A program made the translations under genes and the position numbers. The notes beneath the pieces were generated by a model. The model saw nothing but the letters and a program-made list of their open reading frames with translations. It ran no database searches and had not been told where the DNA came from. A stretch of 64,000 bases of DNA from Nocardia nova (GTDB taxonomy: Bacteria; Actinomycetota; Actinomycetes; Mycobacteriales; Mycobacteriaceae). The stretch covers positions 124,001-188,000 of the forward strand of contig NZ_PSZE01000003.1 in assembly GCF_002933465.1 (NCBI RefSeq), given 5' to 3'. This document shows positions 33,682 to 42,907 of this stretch, piece by piece; the first letter of the stretch is position 1, and each line of letters opens with the position of its first letter.

Positions 33682-35079
33682 CTACCCGCGAGCCATGTCC
33701 ACGAAGCGGCTGAGGTGGAGCTGGTGGGCGACGGTGATCGTCGCGGTGGGGCCGTTTCGGTGTTTGCCGAGGATCAGGTCGGCCTCGCCGCCGCGCGGGT
33801 CGTCGCGTTCGAACGCGTCGGGGCGGTGCAACAGGATCACCATGTCGGCGTCCTGTTCCAGTGAACCGGATTCGCGGAGGTCGGAGACCATGGGGCGCTT
33901 GTCCGTTCGCTGTTCGGGACCACGGTTCAGCTGACTGATCGCGACCACCGGAACTTCCAATTCCTTGGCCAGTAGTTTCAGGCTTCGGGAGAATTCCGAC
34001 ACTTCCTGCTGGCGAGATTCGACCTTCTTACCGGATGTCATCAGCTGCAGGTAGTCCACCACGACGAGCCGCAGATCGTGGCGCTGCTTGAGCCGCCGCG
34101 CCTTGGCCCGGATCTCCATCATGGTCAGGTTCGGCGAGTCGTCGACGAACAGCGGCGCTTCGCTGATCTCGCTCATCCGGCGCGCGAGTTTGGTCCAGTC
34201 GTCGTCGCTCATCCGCCCGGCCCGCATATCCCCGAGCTTGATCTTCGCCTCCGCCGACAGCAGACGCATCACGATCTCGGTTTTGCTCATTTCCAGCGAA
34301 AAAATAACGCTCGCCAAGCCATGCTTGATCGAACAACTCCGCATGAAATCCATTCCGAGGGTTGATTTTCCGACTCCAGGCCTGGCCGCGACGATGATCA
34401 TCTGGCCGGGGTGCAGGCCGTTGGTGACCTCGTCGAGTTCGGTGAAGCCGGTCGGTACGCCGAGGGAGATGCCGCCGCGGCTGGCGATGGAGTCGATTTC
34501 GTCCATCGTCGGCTGGAGGAGTTCCTCCAGGGGCAGGAAGTCTTCGCTGGAGCGGCGTTCGGTGACCTCGTAGATTTCGGCCTGGGCGCGGTCGACGACC
34601 TCGGCGACGTCCTGACCGTCGGCGCCAGCGTAGCCGAACTGGACGATGCGCGTGCCGGCCTCGACCAGTCGGCGCAGAATCGCCTTCTCCGCGACGATTT
34701 CGGCGTAATAGGAGGCATTGGCTGCGGTCGGCACCGTCTGAGTCAGCGTGATCAGATACGGCGCGCCGCCGATGCGTTTGAGTTCGCCGCGGCGATCCAG
34801 GGTGGCGGCGACGGTGACCGGGTCCGCCGGTTCGCCACGGCCGTAGAGGTCGAGAATCGCGTCGTAGACGGCCTGGTGCGCCGGACGGTAGAAGTCGCCG
34901 GGTCGGATGACCTCGACGACGTCGGCGATGGCGTCCTTGCTGAGCAACATGCCGCCCAGGACCGACTGTTCAGCGGCCATATCGTGCGGCGGCTGCCGAC
35001 CGAAATCCTCGCCGGGCTGATCGTTGTAGTCCGAGTGCCCGCGATCGTCGACGACTGCCACTCGACCGTCCTCTCTCAT
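33682..35079 (-). CDS. dnaB: Replicative DNA helicase DnaB (465 aa)
   Basis: Hexameric 5'-3' helicase at the replication fork. N-terminal DnaB domain (AAEQSVLGGMLLSKDAI), then the RecA-like domain with Walker A ARPGVGKST near residue 235, SLEMSKTEIVMR, Walker B LVVVDYLQLM and GSLEQDADMVILLHR. No intein interrupts the gene, although inteins are common at this locus in mycobacteria. ATG at 35079. It lies downstream of rplI after a 770-bp gap, as in the conserved rpsF-ssb-rpsR-rplI-dnaB order. Confidence 0.97.
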   Translation of the reverse strand: MREDGRVAVVDDRGHSDYNDQPGEDFGRQPPHDMAAEQSVLGGMLLSKDAIADVVEVIRPGDFYRPAHQAVYDAILDLYGRGEPADPVTVAATLDRRGELKRIGGAPYLITLTQTVPTAANASYYAEIVAEKAILRRLVEAGTRIVQFGYAGADGQDVAEVVDRAQAEIYEVTERRSSEDFLPLEELLQPTMDEIDSIASRGGISLGVPTGFTELDEVTNGLHPGQMIIVAARPGVGKSTLGMDFMRSCSIKHGLASVIFSLEMSKTEIVMRLLSAEAKIKLGDMRAGRMSDDDWTKLARRMSEISEAPLFVDDSPNLTMMEIRAKARRLKQRHDLRLVVVDYLQLMTSGKKVESRQQEVSEFSRSLKLLAKELEVPVVAISQLNRGPEQRTDKRPMVSDLRESGSLEQDADMVILLHRPDAFERDDPRGGEADLILGKHRNGPTATITVAHQLHLSRFVDMARG

Positions 35080-35847
35080 CGCACCCGGCCTGATCCCACC
35101 CGGCTTCGACCCTATTGACGACTTGTTGTACGCCCGGGTACCGACACGTCGGAACATGTCGCACCGGTCGTCGCGGCGGCCGCCACATGATCGGGAACCC
35201 GCCCGTAGCTAACGATTTCTCGCAGCGAGAACCGCGGCGCTACCGGCGCGTGATGACGGCGCCTGGAAGAACCTAAGGGACCGAGTTGGGGATCGCCAAA
35301 CCGTCCTGTGGAAACAACTGTGGATAAACTGGGCACAGTTCACCCGCTGTTGTGTAGGCCTTGTGCATCAACTGGGGACAAACCGGTATGCGCAGTGGCT
35401 ATGACCAGGTGGAACCACGTTTTTTCGATTTCCCACATGTGGATCGAAATGCCTTCGGCGTGTCATTCGAGATGAACGGCCGGGCGTGTTGGGTTAACAC
35501 CGCTCTCTCACGATATGACGCAGATCACATTCAAGACGGTCGGTTCGGCTATTTGTCCACAAATCCCCAGGAGCTGGGTAAAAAGTGCGCAGGATCTATC
35601 GGCGACGGGAACCGGTGCCCACCGTCACCATATAGCAAATCTTTCGCAACTCTATCGTGTCGCATCCGATTCCGGTCCGAAATGCGACAAGAGCCGTAGA
35701 CGCGTGTGTCCGGCCCGGCGAACGCGCGCAGGCGAAGACCATCCCCGCAGTGACTACGGGGATGGTCTTCGGAGAACTGTGATCCACCGTCCGGATCGAG
35801 CACACCGGCGAACCGGTGCGGTGCCCCGGCGGACGGCGGAGCGGACA
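35080..35847. other. Long non-coding region upstream of dnaB with DnaA-box-like sequences
   Basis: About 770 bp without a convincing gene; ORFs here are short with unusual composition. Relatively AT-rich compared with flanks. It contains TGTGGATAA at 35319-35327 and TTGTCCACA at 35553-35561, both exact DnaA-box forms, and the degenerate TGTGGAAAC (35307) and TGGGGACAA (35373). A hairpin at 35734-35770 closes the rplI transcript. Confidence 0.5.
35734..35770 (-). terminator. Terminator of the rpsF-ssb-rpsR-rplI operon
   Basis: Perfect 14-bp stem GAAGACCATCCCCG/CGGGGATGGTCTTC with a 9-nt loop, 78 bp past rplI on the minus strand. It separates the ribosomal operon from dnaB. Confidence 0.7.
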
Positions 35848-36303
35848 TCACTCCGCGGCAGCAACCTGCAGATCGAACGTGGCAATCACGTCGGGGTGCA
35901 GGTGCACGGTGACGTTGTGCTTGCCGGTGCTCTTGATGTGCGACTTCGGCAGCTCGATGCTGCGCTTGTCGAGCACCGGGCCACCGGCGGCCTTGACCGC
36001 GCCGGCGACGTCGGCGGTGGTGACCGAACCGAACAGCTTGCCGGTGCCGGCGGTCTTCACCGACAGGGACACGCCCTCCAGGCCCTCGATCGCGGCCTTG
36101 AGCTCCTTGGCGTGGTCCAGGTCGCGCACGCGACGGGCGTCCTGCGCCCGGCGGATGCCCTCGACCTGCTTCTCGGCGCCGCGGGTGGCGACGATCGCCA
36201 GGCCGCGGGGCAGCAGGTAGTTGCGGCCGTAGCCGTCCTTGACCTCCACGGTGTCGCCGGGCGCACCGAGGTTGTCCACATCAGCAGTCAGAATCAGCTT
36301 CAT
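35848..36303 (-). CDS. rplI: 50S ribosomal protein L9 (151 aa)
   Basis: Begins [36 protein letters not shown], the nearly invariant N-terminal RNA-binding domain of L9. The C-terminal domain follows after a long helix. Last gene of the rpsF-ssb-rpsR-rplI unit; ATG at 36303. Slightly shorter C-terminus than E. coli is normal. Confidence 0.98.
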   Translation of the reverse strand: MKLILTADVDNLGAPGDTVEVKDGYGRNYLLPRGLAIVATRGAEKQVEGIRRAQDARRVRDLDHAKELKAAIEGLEGVSLSVKTAGTGKLFGSVTTADVAGAVKAAGGPVLDKRSIELPKSHIKSTGKHNVTVHLHPDVIATFDLQVAAAE

Positions 36304-36319
36304 CGTCTGCCTCCCGTTC

Positions 36320-36574
36320 TCAGCGAGCCGTGGACACGTACGGCAGCAGCGCGACCTCGCGAGAGTTCTTCACCGCGACGGCGATGTCCCGCTGGTGCTG
36401 CACACAGTTTCCGGTGACGCGGCGGGCGCGGATCTTGCCGCGGTCGCTGACGAACTTGCGCAGCAACGCCGTGTCCTTGTAGTCGATGACGGCCGTGCCG
36501 TCCTTCTTCGCTTCCTTGCAGAAGGCGCAAGCCTTCTTCTTCAGCACCTTTTCGCGTGCCGGTGCTTTGGCCAT
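36320..36574 (-). CDS. rpsR: 30S ribosomal protein S18 (84 aa), zinc-binding form
   Basis: [13 protein letters not shown] and [16 protein letters not shown] show the S18 fold with an intact CxxC and third Cys/His, that is the zinc-containing C+ form as in mycobacterial rpsR1 rather than the zinc-free form. [16 protein letters not shown] is the RNA-binding loop. ATG at 36574, 16 bp from rplI. Confidence 0.97.
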   Translation of the reverse strand: MAKAPAREKVLKKKACAFCKEAKKDGTAVIDYKDTALLRKFVSDRGKIRARRVTGNCVQHQRDIAVAVKNSREVALLPYVSTAR

Positions 36575-36632
36575 GGGTATTCACTCCGTTTGCCTGGGAG
36601 CCGCATATCGCGGGCCCCTCTATGTGAGCCGT

Positions 36633-37172
36633 TCAGAACGGCGGTTCGTCATCGATCTGGCCGCCTCCGAAGGAGCCGGCCGCGGGAGCGCTGCCCCACG
36701 GATCGTCACCGGCGGAACCCTGTCCGCCGCGACTGCCACCGTTGGAGCCGCCGAAGCCCCCACCACTGCCGCCGGAATTGCCGCCGAAACCACCACCGCC
36801 CCCGCCGCGCGAGGTCTTGTTGACCTTCGCGGTCGCGTAGCGCAGGGAGGGACCGACCTCGTCGACCTCGAGTTCCACGACCGTGCGCTTCTCACCCTCG
36901 CGGGTTTCGTAGGAGCGCTGCTTGAGCCGTCCGCTCACGATCACGCGAGCGCCTCGGGTCAGGCTCTCGGCGACATTCTCCGCGGCCTCACGCCAAATGT
37001 TGCAGCGCAGGAACAGTGCCTCGCCGTCTTTCCATTCGTTGGCGTTGCGGTCGAACACCCGGGGAGTCGAGGCAACGGTGAAATTGGCCACCGCCGCGCC
37101 CGCGGGCGTGAATCGAAGTTCCGGATCTGCCGTCAAATTGCCGATGACGGTGATTACGGTGTCGCCTGCCAT
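36633..37172 (-). CDS. ssb: Single-stranded DNA-binding protein (179 aa)
   Basis: OB-fold at residues 1-120 ([37 protein letters not shown]), then a Gly/Ser-rich linker and the acidic tip DDEPPF that recruits repair and replication partners. ATG at 37172. In the ribosomal operon between rpsF and rpsR, as is conserved in Actinobacteria. Confidence 0.98.
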   Translation of the reverse strand: MAGDTVITVIGNLTADPELRFTPAGAAVANFTVASTPRVFDRNANEWKDGEALFLRCNIWREAAENVAESLTRGARVIVSGRLKQRSYETREGEKRTVVELEVDEVGPSLRYATAKVNKTSRGGGGGGFGGNSGGSGGGFGGSNGGSRGGQGSAGDDPWGSAPAAGSFGGGQIDDEPPF

Positions 37173-37282
37173 GGTTCCTCCTGGTCTCCGGTGCGATCAG
37201 CTGTGCACTCGCCTGTTGCGCTAGAGCCTAAGCGCAGGCAACGACAAGTGCGGTTTGCTTTCCGACAGGTATGCCAGGGGGC

Positions 37283-37573
37283 TTACTTCTTGTCCTGCCG
37301 CAGGACCTTGGTGCGCAGCACCGACTCGTTCAGGCCCAGCTGACGGTCGAGCTCGCTGACCGTGGCCGGCTCGGCGGTCAGGTCGACGACGGCGTAGATG
37401 CCCTCGGCGCGCTTCTCGATTTCGTAGGCCAGCCGGCGGCGGCCCCAGAGGTCGACCTTGTCGATCTTGCCGCCCTGCTGCGAGACCACACTGAGCATCT
37501 TGTCCAGGTTCGGACCGACAGTGCGCTCGTCCAGGTTCGGATCGAGGATGACCATCACTTCGTAATGACGCAC
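37283..37573 (-). CDS. rpsF: 30S ribosomal protein S6 (96 aa)
   Basis: Starts with [18 protein letters not shown]; contains [22 protein letters not shown]. First gene of the operon; GTG start at 37573 with a perfect AGGAGGTGAT site. Its mRNA leader carries a hairpin at 37606-37624. Confidence 0.97.
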   Translation of the reverse strand: MRHYEVMVILDPNLDERTVGPNLDKMLSVVSQQGGKIDKVDLWGRRRLAYEIEKRAEGIYAVVDLTAEPATVSELDRQLGLNESVLRTKVLRQDKK

Positions 37574-37605
37574 GGGAACCCATCACCTCCTGTGGACTGT
37601 GAACG

Positions 37606-37624
37606 GCCACGGACTTTCCGTGGC
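37606..37624 (-). promoter_or_regulatory. Hairpin in the rpsF leader, possible S6:S18 autoregulatory RNA
   Basis: GCCACGGA/TCCGTGGC with a 3-nt loop, immediately upstream of the ribosome site of rpsF. Many bacteria autoregulate this operon by S6-S18 binding to a leader hairpin; the CCG-type bulge needed for that class was not confirmed. Confidence 0.35.
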
Positions 37625-37833
37625 AGGAGGGGTCGTTGCGTCAGCAACCCGACAAGGCTACATGAACGGCCGGTCCGGACCCGAATCCGGGGCACCGGGT
37701 GCGAAATGGGTCTCCTTCCCGGGGAATAACGCCGTTCGCGGGGTAGCCCACCTATCGTGGTGCACATGCCGATTCGACCCGCCGATCGTGGGGACCGCGG
37801 CGGTCGCGACGGCGTGGCTGCGGAGGTGGCCGC

Positions 37834-39204
37834 GTGGCCGATGCGGTAGTCCGAGCGCGCGCAACCGGCCGGGTCGCGGCCACGGCCGCGGTGCTGGCCT
37901 GCGCGGTCACGCTGATCTTCGCCTATCTCAACAAGGCCCGCTGCGCGGGCGCGCCGTTCGACGGCGACGGGCGCAGTCTGATCTTCGACCGCATCAAGGA
38001 TGCCGAGGTCTGCTATTCCGACATCCAGTTCCTCTGGCTCGGCCGCGGCATCGACGAGCACCTCTTTCCGTACGTCGGCGGCGGCATTACCCCCGACGGC
38101 ACGCTGACCGGTGGCGCTGTGGAATATCCGGTGCTCAGCGGGCTGCTGATGTGGCTCGGCGCGGCCGGGGTGCACGACGACGCCGGCTTCCTGCTGCATT
38201 CGGCCCTGCTGCTGGCGCCGTTCGCCTTGCTGACCGCCTGGATGCTGGGACGGATGTCGGGAGCCGTCGCGCTGCTGTGGTCGGTGGGGCCGCCGCTGGT
38301 GCTCTACGCGTTCCACAACTGGGAACTGCCGGTGGTGTGCACGGCCGTCGGCGCGGTCTACGTGATGACCACGCTGACTCGATATTCGTTGCGCACCAGG
38401 GGAATCGTCGCGGCGGTTCTGCTGGGCATCGGGTTCTGCCTGAAGTTGTATCCGGGGATCTTCGTCCTGCCGCTGATGCTCCACATATTTCTCGGCGAGC
38501 CGGACCTCGGCGAGTCGCGGCCGGATACCCCCCGCCGCGGCTACGACCCGGGCGGCGCGTTCGCGGCCGCGGGTGCGGCGATCGCGACGGTGGTGGCGAT
38601 CAACCTGCCCTTCGCGCTGCTCGGCTACGACGGCTGGCGGGCCTCGTTCACCTTCCAGCAGATGCGCCAGGCCGATATCACCACCAACTCCGTCTGGTAC
38701 TGGGGGCTGCGGCCGATGTTCGCGCAGGGGCAGAGCGGGGAAGCGTCGTTCCAGGATGTCGTGGCGACCGCCTCGCCGGTCCTGGTGGTCGCCTCGTTCG
38801 CGCTCGCTGTCTGGATGGGGTGGAAGCGTTTTCCCGCACTCGGCTACTACCCCTGGGTGGGCGTGAGCGCGGCGATGCTGTGCGGATTCCTGCTGTTCCA
38901 CAAGGTGCACTCACCGCAGTACACGCTGTGGTTGCTGCCGTTCTTCGTCCTGCTCGAGGTGCCGTGGGTGGCGATCGGCGCCTATCTGCTGGCCGATCTG
39001 GCCCTCGGTATCGGGGTCTTCCGCTACTTCCATGCCCTGGGTAGCGGAACGGGTGCGGACTTCTCCGAGAAGCTGGTGCAGTTCGGGGTATGGGGACGCG
39101 CGGTACTGCTGGTGTTCTTCTTCTTCGCGTTCGCCCGCGCCCGCCCGCGCGGACACCGGCCGATAATGTCGCCGGTCGCGCGCGAACTAGTTCCCGCGCG
39201 GTGA
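37834..39204 (+). CDS. GT87-family polyprenol-dependent glycosyltransferase, membrane protein (456 aa)
   Basis: GT-C fold mannosyl/glycosyltransferase (DUF2029/GT87). About 10-12 membrane segments; a conserved acidic loop after the first segment (FDGDGRSLIFDRIKDAEVCYSDIQFLW), VEYPVLSGLLMW, CLKLYPGIFVLPL, and HKVHSPQYTLWLLP. These enzymes build arabinomannan- or phosphoinositol-mannoside-type glycans in Corynebacteriales. GTG start at 37834. It is divergent from rpsF. A related gene is at 41163-42896. Confidence 0.87.
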   Translation: MADAVVRARATGRVAATAAVLACAVTLIFAYLNKARCAGAPFDGDGRSLIFDRIKDAEVCYSDIQFLWLGRGIDEHLFPYVGGGITPDGTLTGGAVEYPVLSGLLMWLGAAGVHDDAGFLLHSALLLAPFALLTAWMLGRMSGAVALLWSVGPPLVLYAFHNWELPVVCTAVGAVYVMTTLTRYSLRTRGIVAAVLLGIGFCLKLYPGIFVLPLMLHIFLGEPDLGESRPDTPRRGYDPGGAFAAAGAAIATVVAINLPFALLGYDGWRASFTFQQMRQADITTNSVWYWGLRPMFAQGQSGEASFQDVVATASPVLVVASFALAVWMGWKRFPALGYYPWVGVSAAMLCGFLLFHKVHSPQYTLWLLPFFVLLEVPWVAIGAYLLADLALGIGVFRYFHALGSGTGADFSEKLVQFGVWGRAVLLVFFFFAFARARPRGHRPIMSPVARELVPAR

Positions 39205-39205
39205 A

Positions 39206-39720
39206 TTACGGCTTGCCGTGGCGAGCGCGGAACGACGCGCTCTTGGCCCGGTTGCCGCACAGCGTCATATCCACCAGCGTCGCGAGCCCGCGCGGGAGGT
39301 GTCGCGGTAGAGGCGTGTGCAGGTGTCGCGGCCGCATTGTTCGATCCGGTCGCGATCGGGGCCGCCGAGGAGTTCGATCACCGCGGTCGCGATCCGGGCG
39401 AGGGCATGGTCGCACTCGCCGCGCCGGGTCACGCCGGCGTCGGCGCGCCGGGTGATCGAGGGTTTCGGCCCGTCGGCGATCCGATTCACCAGCAGGCGGT
39501 CGGCATCGCGCCACGGCTCGCCGAGGCTCGTGGCCAGGGCCAGGCGGTACACCGCTTCGCGCAGTTCGACCGCCCGCGCGAGCGCTGCCGCGTCGCACCG
39601 TGCCGCGGAGTCCAGCACTCCGGCCGCGATCAGCCATTCGTCGAGTGCGGCGGGGCGCTTCGCCTTCGCCGGGGTGGCCTTGGCCGCGTACTGGTGCAGG
39701 GAGTGAATCGAGTCGTGATC
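39206..39720 (-). pseudogene. CGNR zinc-finger (ABATE-type) regulator, frameshifted and 5'-truncated
   Basis: Reads from about 39705 as HSLHQYAAKATPAKAKRPAALDEWLIAAG down to CGRDTCTRLYRDTS, RAGSRRWW, then meets TGA at 39265-39267. In the next frame the same region continues as DMTLCGNRAKSASFRARHGKP to TAA at 39206-39208. CGNR is the signature of this family: one nucleotide is missing at about 39270-39276. The N-terminal ~20 residues are also absent, replaced by an EamA fragment. Sequencing error is possible for the frameshift, but truncation suggests a real pseudogene. Confidence 0.75.
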
Positions 39721-39960
39721 GCGCTGTTCGCCGGGACCGTGCTCGGGGAGTCGGTCACCGTGCGGCAGTGGACCGGGTTCGGTGTCGGCGGCATCGGCGT
39801 CGGACTGGCCGTCTTCGATCAATCCCATTTCTCCGCAACGGGATTGGTGCTGTGCGTGGTCGGTCTGCTGGGACTGAGTCTCGGCACGGTCTATCAGAAG
39901 CGTTTCGTGCCGCAGGTCGACCCGCGCACCAATACCGCTGTGCACGTTCTGGTCAGCGCC
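39712..39960 (+). pseudogene. EamA/DMT-family transporter fragment
   Basis: Encodes ALFAGTVLGESVTVRQW, GFGVGGIGVGLAVF and VVGLLGLSLGTVYQKRFV, three consecutive transmembrane stretches of the EamA family (second half of domain 1). It begins and ends abruptly at the CGNR fragment and at the ene-reductase fragment. Not functional. Confidence 0.7.
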
Positions 39961-40013
39961 GGTGGCAGGAATCTTCCTGCTCGCGAACGGCAGTTACCCA
40001 CATCGCCGATCCA

Positions 40014-40273
40014 CTTCGCTTCGCCGGCTCGCTGCCAATGTCGGCGAGAACCGCGCGCCGACCACACCGGCGGCGGCCGAGCGGGTGCTCGCCGATGGCT
40101 GAGCCGACCGGGTGTCCTTAGGGCGCGCCTTCATCGCCAACCCCGATCTGGTGTCGCGGATTCGGCACGACCGAGCGCTGGCGCCGGTGCGCGGGGACGG
40201 TCTCTACGGCCGGGGGCCGACCGGATATACGGACTACCCGTCCTGGTCCGACCGCGACGAGCGGGTTGCCTGA
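40014..40273 (+). pseudogene. Ene-reductase (old yellow enzyme) C-terminal fragment with in-frame stop
   Basis: LRRLAANVGENRAPTTPAAAERVLADG, TGA at 40100-40102, then DRVSLGRAFIANPDLVSRI and GPTGYTDYPSW to TGA at 40271. GRAFIANPDLV and GYTDYP are the conserved C-terminal end of NADH:flavin oxidoreductases/alkene reductases. The N-terminal two-thirds, including the substrate site, are missing. Confidence 0.7.
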
Positions 40274-40413
40274 CCGGGAATCGCAGCGCCGATGACCGCC
40301 CCGTTCGCATGCCGTCGGCTCGCTCATCTCGGGCTTCGCGGCATGCGTTGCGACGGGCATCGGCGTGTTCCATTGTCACAGAACCACACCCGGTTCGGTG
40401 CCGGGTTCCGGGA

Positions 40414-41166
40414 TTACTGCCAGCGCGCCAGCAACCGGTTCGCCTTGGTGCTCAGCGCCCGTTGCAGGAAGGGCCCGAAACTGACTCGGGCAACACCCAA
40501 TTCGGCGAACCAGGCCCGATCGCCCTGATCCGGCAGACCGATGGCGTTGACCGGCAACGGAAGTTCGGCACACAGCCGGCGCAGGATCTCCGGATCGCGC
40601 TGGCCCACCGGATACAGCACGTCGGCGCCCGCTTCGGCCGCCAGCCGCATCCGCTCCAGTGCTCGCTCGACCCGATCCGGGGTGTTCTGGTCCTCGCGCA
40701 GGAACAGGTCGGTGCGGGCGTTGACCACCACGTGCACACCGGCGGCATCGGCCGCCTGCCGCAGTCCGGCAACGAAGTCGGCGTGCTCGCCCGGCTCGCG
40801 CAGGCGGCCACCCTCGCTGTGCACCGAATCCTCGATGTTGAGGCCGACCGCGCCCGCCTCCAGCAGCCCGTCGATCAGTTGTGCGGGCTTCAGGCCGTAG
40901 CCGGATTCGATATCGACCGAGACGGGAATGTCCACCGCCGCGGTGATCTCGCGAACGCGGGCCATCGATTCGGGATAGGTCATCCCCTCCTGATCCGATT
41001 TTCCCAGCGAATCCGCCAGTGGATGACTGCCGACGGTGAGTGCGGCGAAACCGGCCGCCTGCACCAGATTCGCCGACCACGCGTCCCAGACGGTCGGCAG
41101 AATCGCCGGGTCGCCAGGGCGGTGCAACTCGAGGAAGGTGGTCGCCTGCTCGCTCAATGCGGTCAT
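40414..41166 (-). CDS. Isocitrate lyase/PEP-mutase superfamily enzyme (250 aa)
   Basis: TIM-barrel C-C lyase: LPTVWDAWSANLVQAAGFAALTVGSHPLADSLG, DIPVSVDIESGYG (metal-binding Asp/Glu) and LNIEDSVHSEGGRL, NARTDLFL. Closest by motif to the phosphonopyruvate/oxaloacetate hydrolase-like branch (the isocitrate lyase KKCGH motif is absent). The ATG at 41166 overlaps the stop of the GT87 gene (ATGA), so it is expressed downstream of GT87. Substrate unknown. Confidence 0.85.
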   Translation of the reverse strand: MTALSEQATTFLELHRPGDPAILPTVWDAWSANLVQAAGFAALTVGSHPLADSLGKSDQEGMTYPESMARVREITAAVDIPVSVDIESGYGLKPAQLIDGLLEAGAVGLNIEDSVHSEGGRLREPGEHADFVAGLRQAADAAGVHVVVNARTDLFLREDQNTPDRVERALERMRLAAEAGADVLYPVGQRDPEILRRLCAELPLPVNAIGLPDQGDRAWFAELGVARVSFGPFLQRALSTKANRLLARWQ

Positions 41167-42896
41167 GTGTCGATCCTGGCCCACGAGCGGGTGTTCGCGC
41201 CAGATGCCGGATACGGCGCCTTGGGTTGCAGGGCCGACGGCAACCACGCCAGCGCCGGATCCTGCGCGCGGTCCAGAATCCCACCCGCCGGATCGTCGGC
41301 GCCGTCGCTTCGCACGAGGTCCAGGTCGGGCCGGTAGATCTGGCGGACCACCAACGCGCACAGGCCCACGACCGCGAGGTCGCGGATCAGGACCGCGCTG
41401 GTGAACCACTGTTCGGGGACGCCCTTGTCCTCGGTGCCGAGGTAGTAGTACATGCGCGGGAACCACACCAGCGCATCGATCGTCATCCACGCCAGCAGGA
41501 TTCGCCGGTGCGGCAGGGCCAGCACCGCCAGCGGCACCAGCCACAGCGAATACTGCGGACTCCACACCTTGTTGGTCAGCAGGAACGCCGCCACCACCAG
41601 GAAGGCCAGCTGTGCCACTCGGGGCCGGCGGGCAGCGGTCAGCGCGATGTAGCCGATCACCGCGCAGGCGGCCGCGAACAACACCAGCGACACCAGATTC
41701 AGTGCGGTCGGGGTGTCGGAGGAGGCGAGTGGACCGTCGAATCCCTGCCAGCCGGTGAAGGAGGTGATCACGTTGTAGAGCGAATCGGGATCGGCATGGC
41801 GTTCACTGTTGAGCCGGAAGAATTCCCACCAGCCCTGGGTGAACGGCACGGCAATGGGCAGATTCACCGTCAGCCAGGCCAGCACCGCCGACACCACCGT
41901 CACCAGGGCCGCGCGCAGTGGGCTGATCCGCGCCCCCGCCAGATAGTCGCGCAGCGCGCCGATCACGTTGTTGCCGTTGCGCCGCAGCTGTTCTCGCAGG
42001 CCCGGCAAGCGGTCGCGGCCGTCGACGCGCAGGCACAACACCACGATCGGGCCCAGGAGCAACAACGGATACAGCTTGGCCGCACCGCCCAGCCCGAGCA
42101 ATATCCCGGCCAGGACCGGTCGCCGCCTGGCCCACGCCAGCAGACCCGTGGCCGCGAAAGCCGTTGCCAAGGCGTCGAAATTGGTGAAGATGTGCACGAG
42201 CACCAGCGGTGAGAGGGCAACCAGCGCCGCGTCCCAGATGCGTCGGCCCGCCAGCATCGCCGACGCCCACACCGTCACCAGCCAGGCCAGTGCCAGTCCC
42301 ACGGCGACGACGTTGAAATACACCACCACCGACAGCGCCTTCGGCAACGGCAGCGACATCCAGATGTTGGCGACCTCCATCGCCAGGTACTGGTAGAGGC
42401 CCGACAGCACCGGATACTCCATGTACCGGGTCTGCAGTTTGCCGTCGGGGCCGACCTCGGTCCACTTCTTCTTGTAGGGGAACGCGCCCTCGTCGAGATG
42501 TTCGGCGCCGTAGAGCGGCACCGTATCCGAGTAGCACATGGCCACGTATTGGCGGCCGTTGTTCCAGTCGAGGGTGAGATGGCCCTCCGAGGTGGTCGTC
42601 TGCTGAATGCAGCCGGCCTTACCGGCCCAGCCGAAGGCGAGGAACACCACCGCGAAGGCCAGCAGGATGCGCAGCGGAGTCCAGAATCGGGAACGGCCGA
42701 TGAGGGCGTGGTCGCCGACCGGGCCGCCGATCGTGCTGCTCAACTGAGCGGTCATCGAATCGGTGCGGCTGGGTTTGTCCCGGCGTGCCGCCGACCTCCG
42801 ATCCGCCGCTAGGGGCGCCGCGGAAACCAAACCGGTGGCGGTCTCGACACCTTCGTCACCGAACGTCGAGGCCGCCACCGGCTGTTGTTCACTCAC
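41163..42896 (-). CDS. GT87-family membrane glycosyltransferase (577 aa)
   Basis: GT-C-type polyprenyl-phosphate-dependent transferase with a 60-residue cytoplasmic N-tail, about 11 membrane segments and conserved features QYVAMCYSDTVPLY, YPVLSGLYQYLA, NFDALATAFAATG and KVWSPQYSLWLVPL. It lies directly downstream of the ponA1-type PBP gene (11-bp gap) like the Rv0050-Rv0051 pair of M. tuberculosis, which is established for that gene order. Role in envelope glycan assembly is inferred. Overlaps the PEP-mutase-family gene by ATGA. Confidence 0.88.
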   Translation of the reverse strand: MSEQQPVAASTFGDEGVETATGLVSAAPLAADRRSAARRDKPSRTDSMTAQLSSTIGGPVGDHALIGRSRFWTPLRILLAFAVVFLAFGWAGKAGCIQQTTTSEGHLTLDWNNGRQYVAMCYSDTVPLYGAEHLDEGAFPYKKKWTEVGPDGKLQTRYMEYPVLSGLYQYLAMEVANIWMSLPLPKALSVVVYFNVVAVGLALAWLVTVWASAMLAGRRIWDAALVALSPLVLVHIFTNFDALATAFAATGLLAWARRRPVLAGILLGLGGAAKLYPLLLLGPIVVLCLRVDGRDRLPGLREQLRRNGNNVIGALRDYLAGARISPLRAALVTVVSAVLAWLTVNLPIAVPFTQGWWEFFRLNSERHADPDSLYNVITSFTGWQGFDGPLASSDTPTALNLVSLVLFAAACAVIGYIALTAARRPRVAQLAFLVVAAFLLTNKVWSPQYSLWLVPLAVLALPHRRILLAWMTIDALVWFPRMYYYLGTEDKGVPEQWFTSAVLIRDLAVVGLCALVVRQIYRPDLDLVRSDGADDPAGGILDRAQDPALAWLPSALQPKAPYPASGANTRSWARIDT

Positions 42897-42907
42897 GTCA
42901 CCCGAGG

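Noticed and set aside
35290..35580. Possible chromosomal origin
   Set aside because: Too few boxes and no dnaA-dnaN genes nearby; only a DnaA-box-like cluster is claimed.
35361..35699. 112-residue ORF in the dnaB upstream region
   Set aside because: No motif, no ribosome site, mixed composition, and it spans the DnaA-box-like elements; not supported as a gene.
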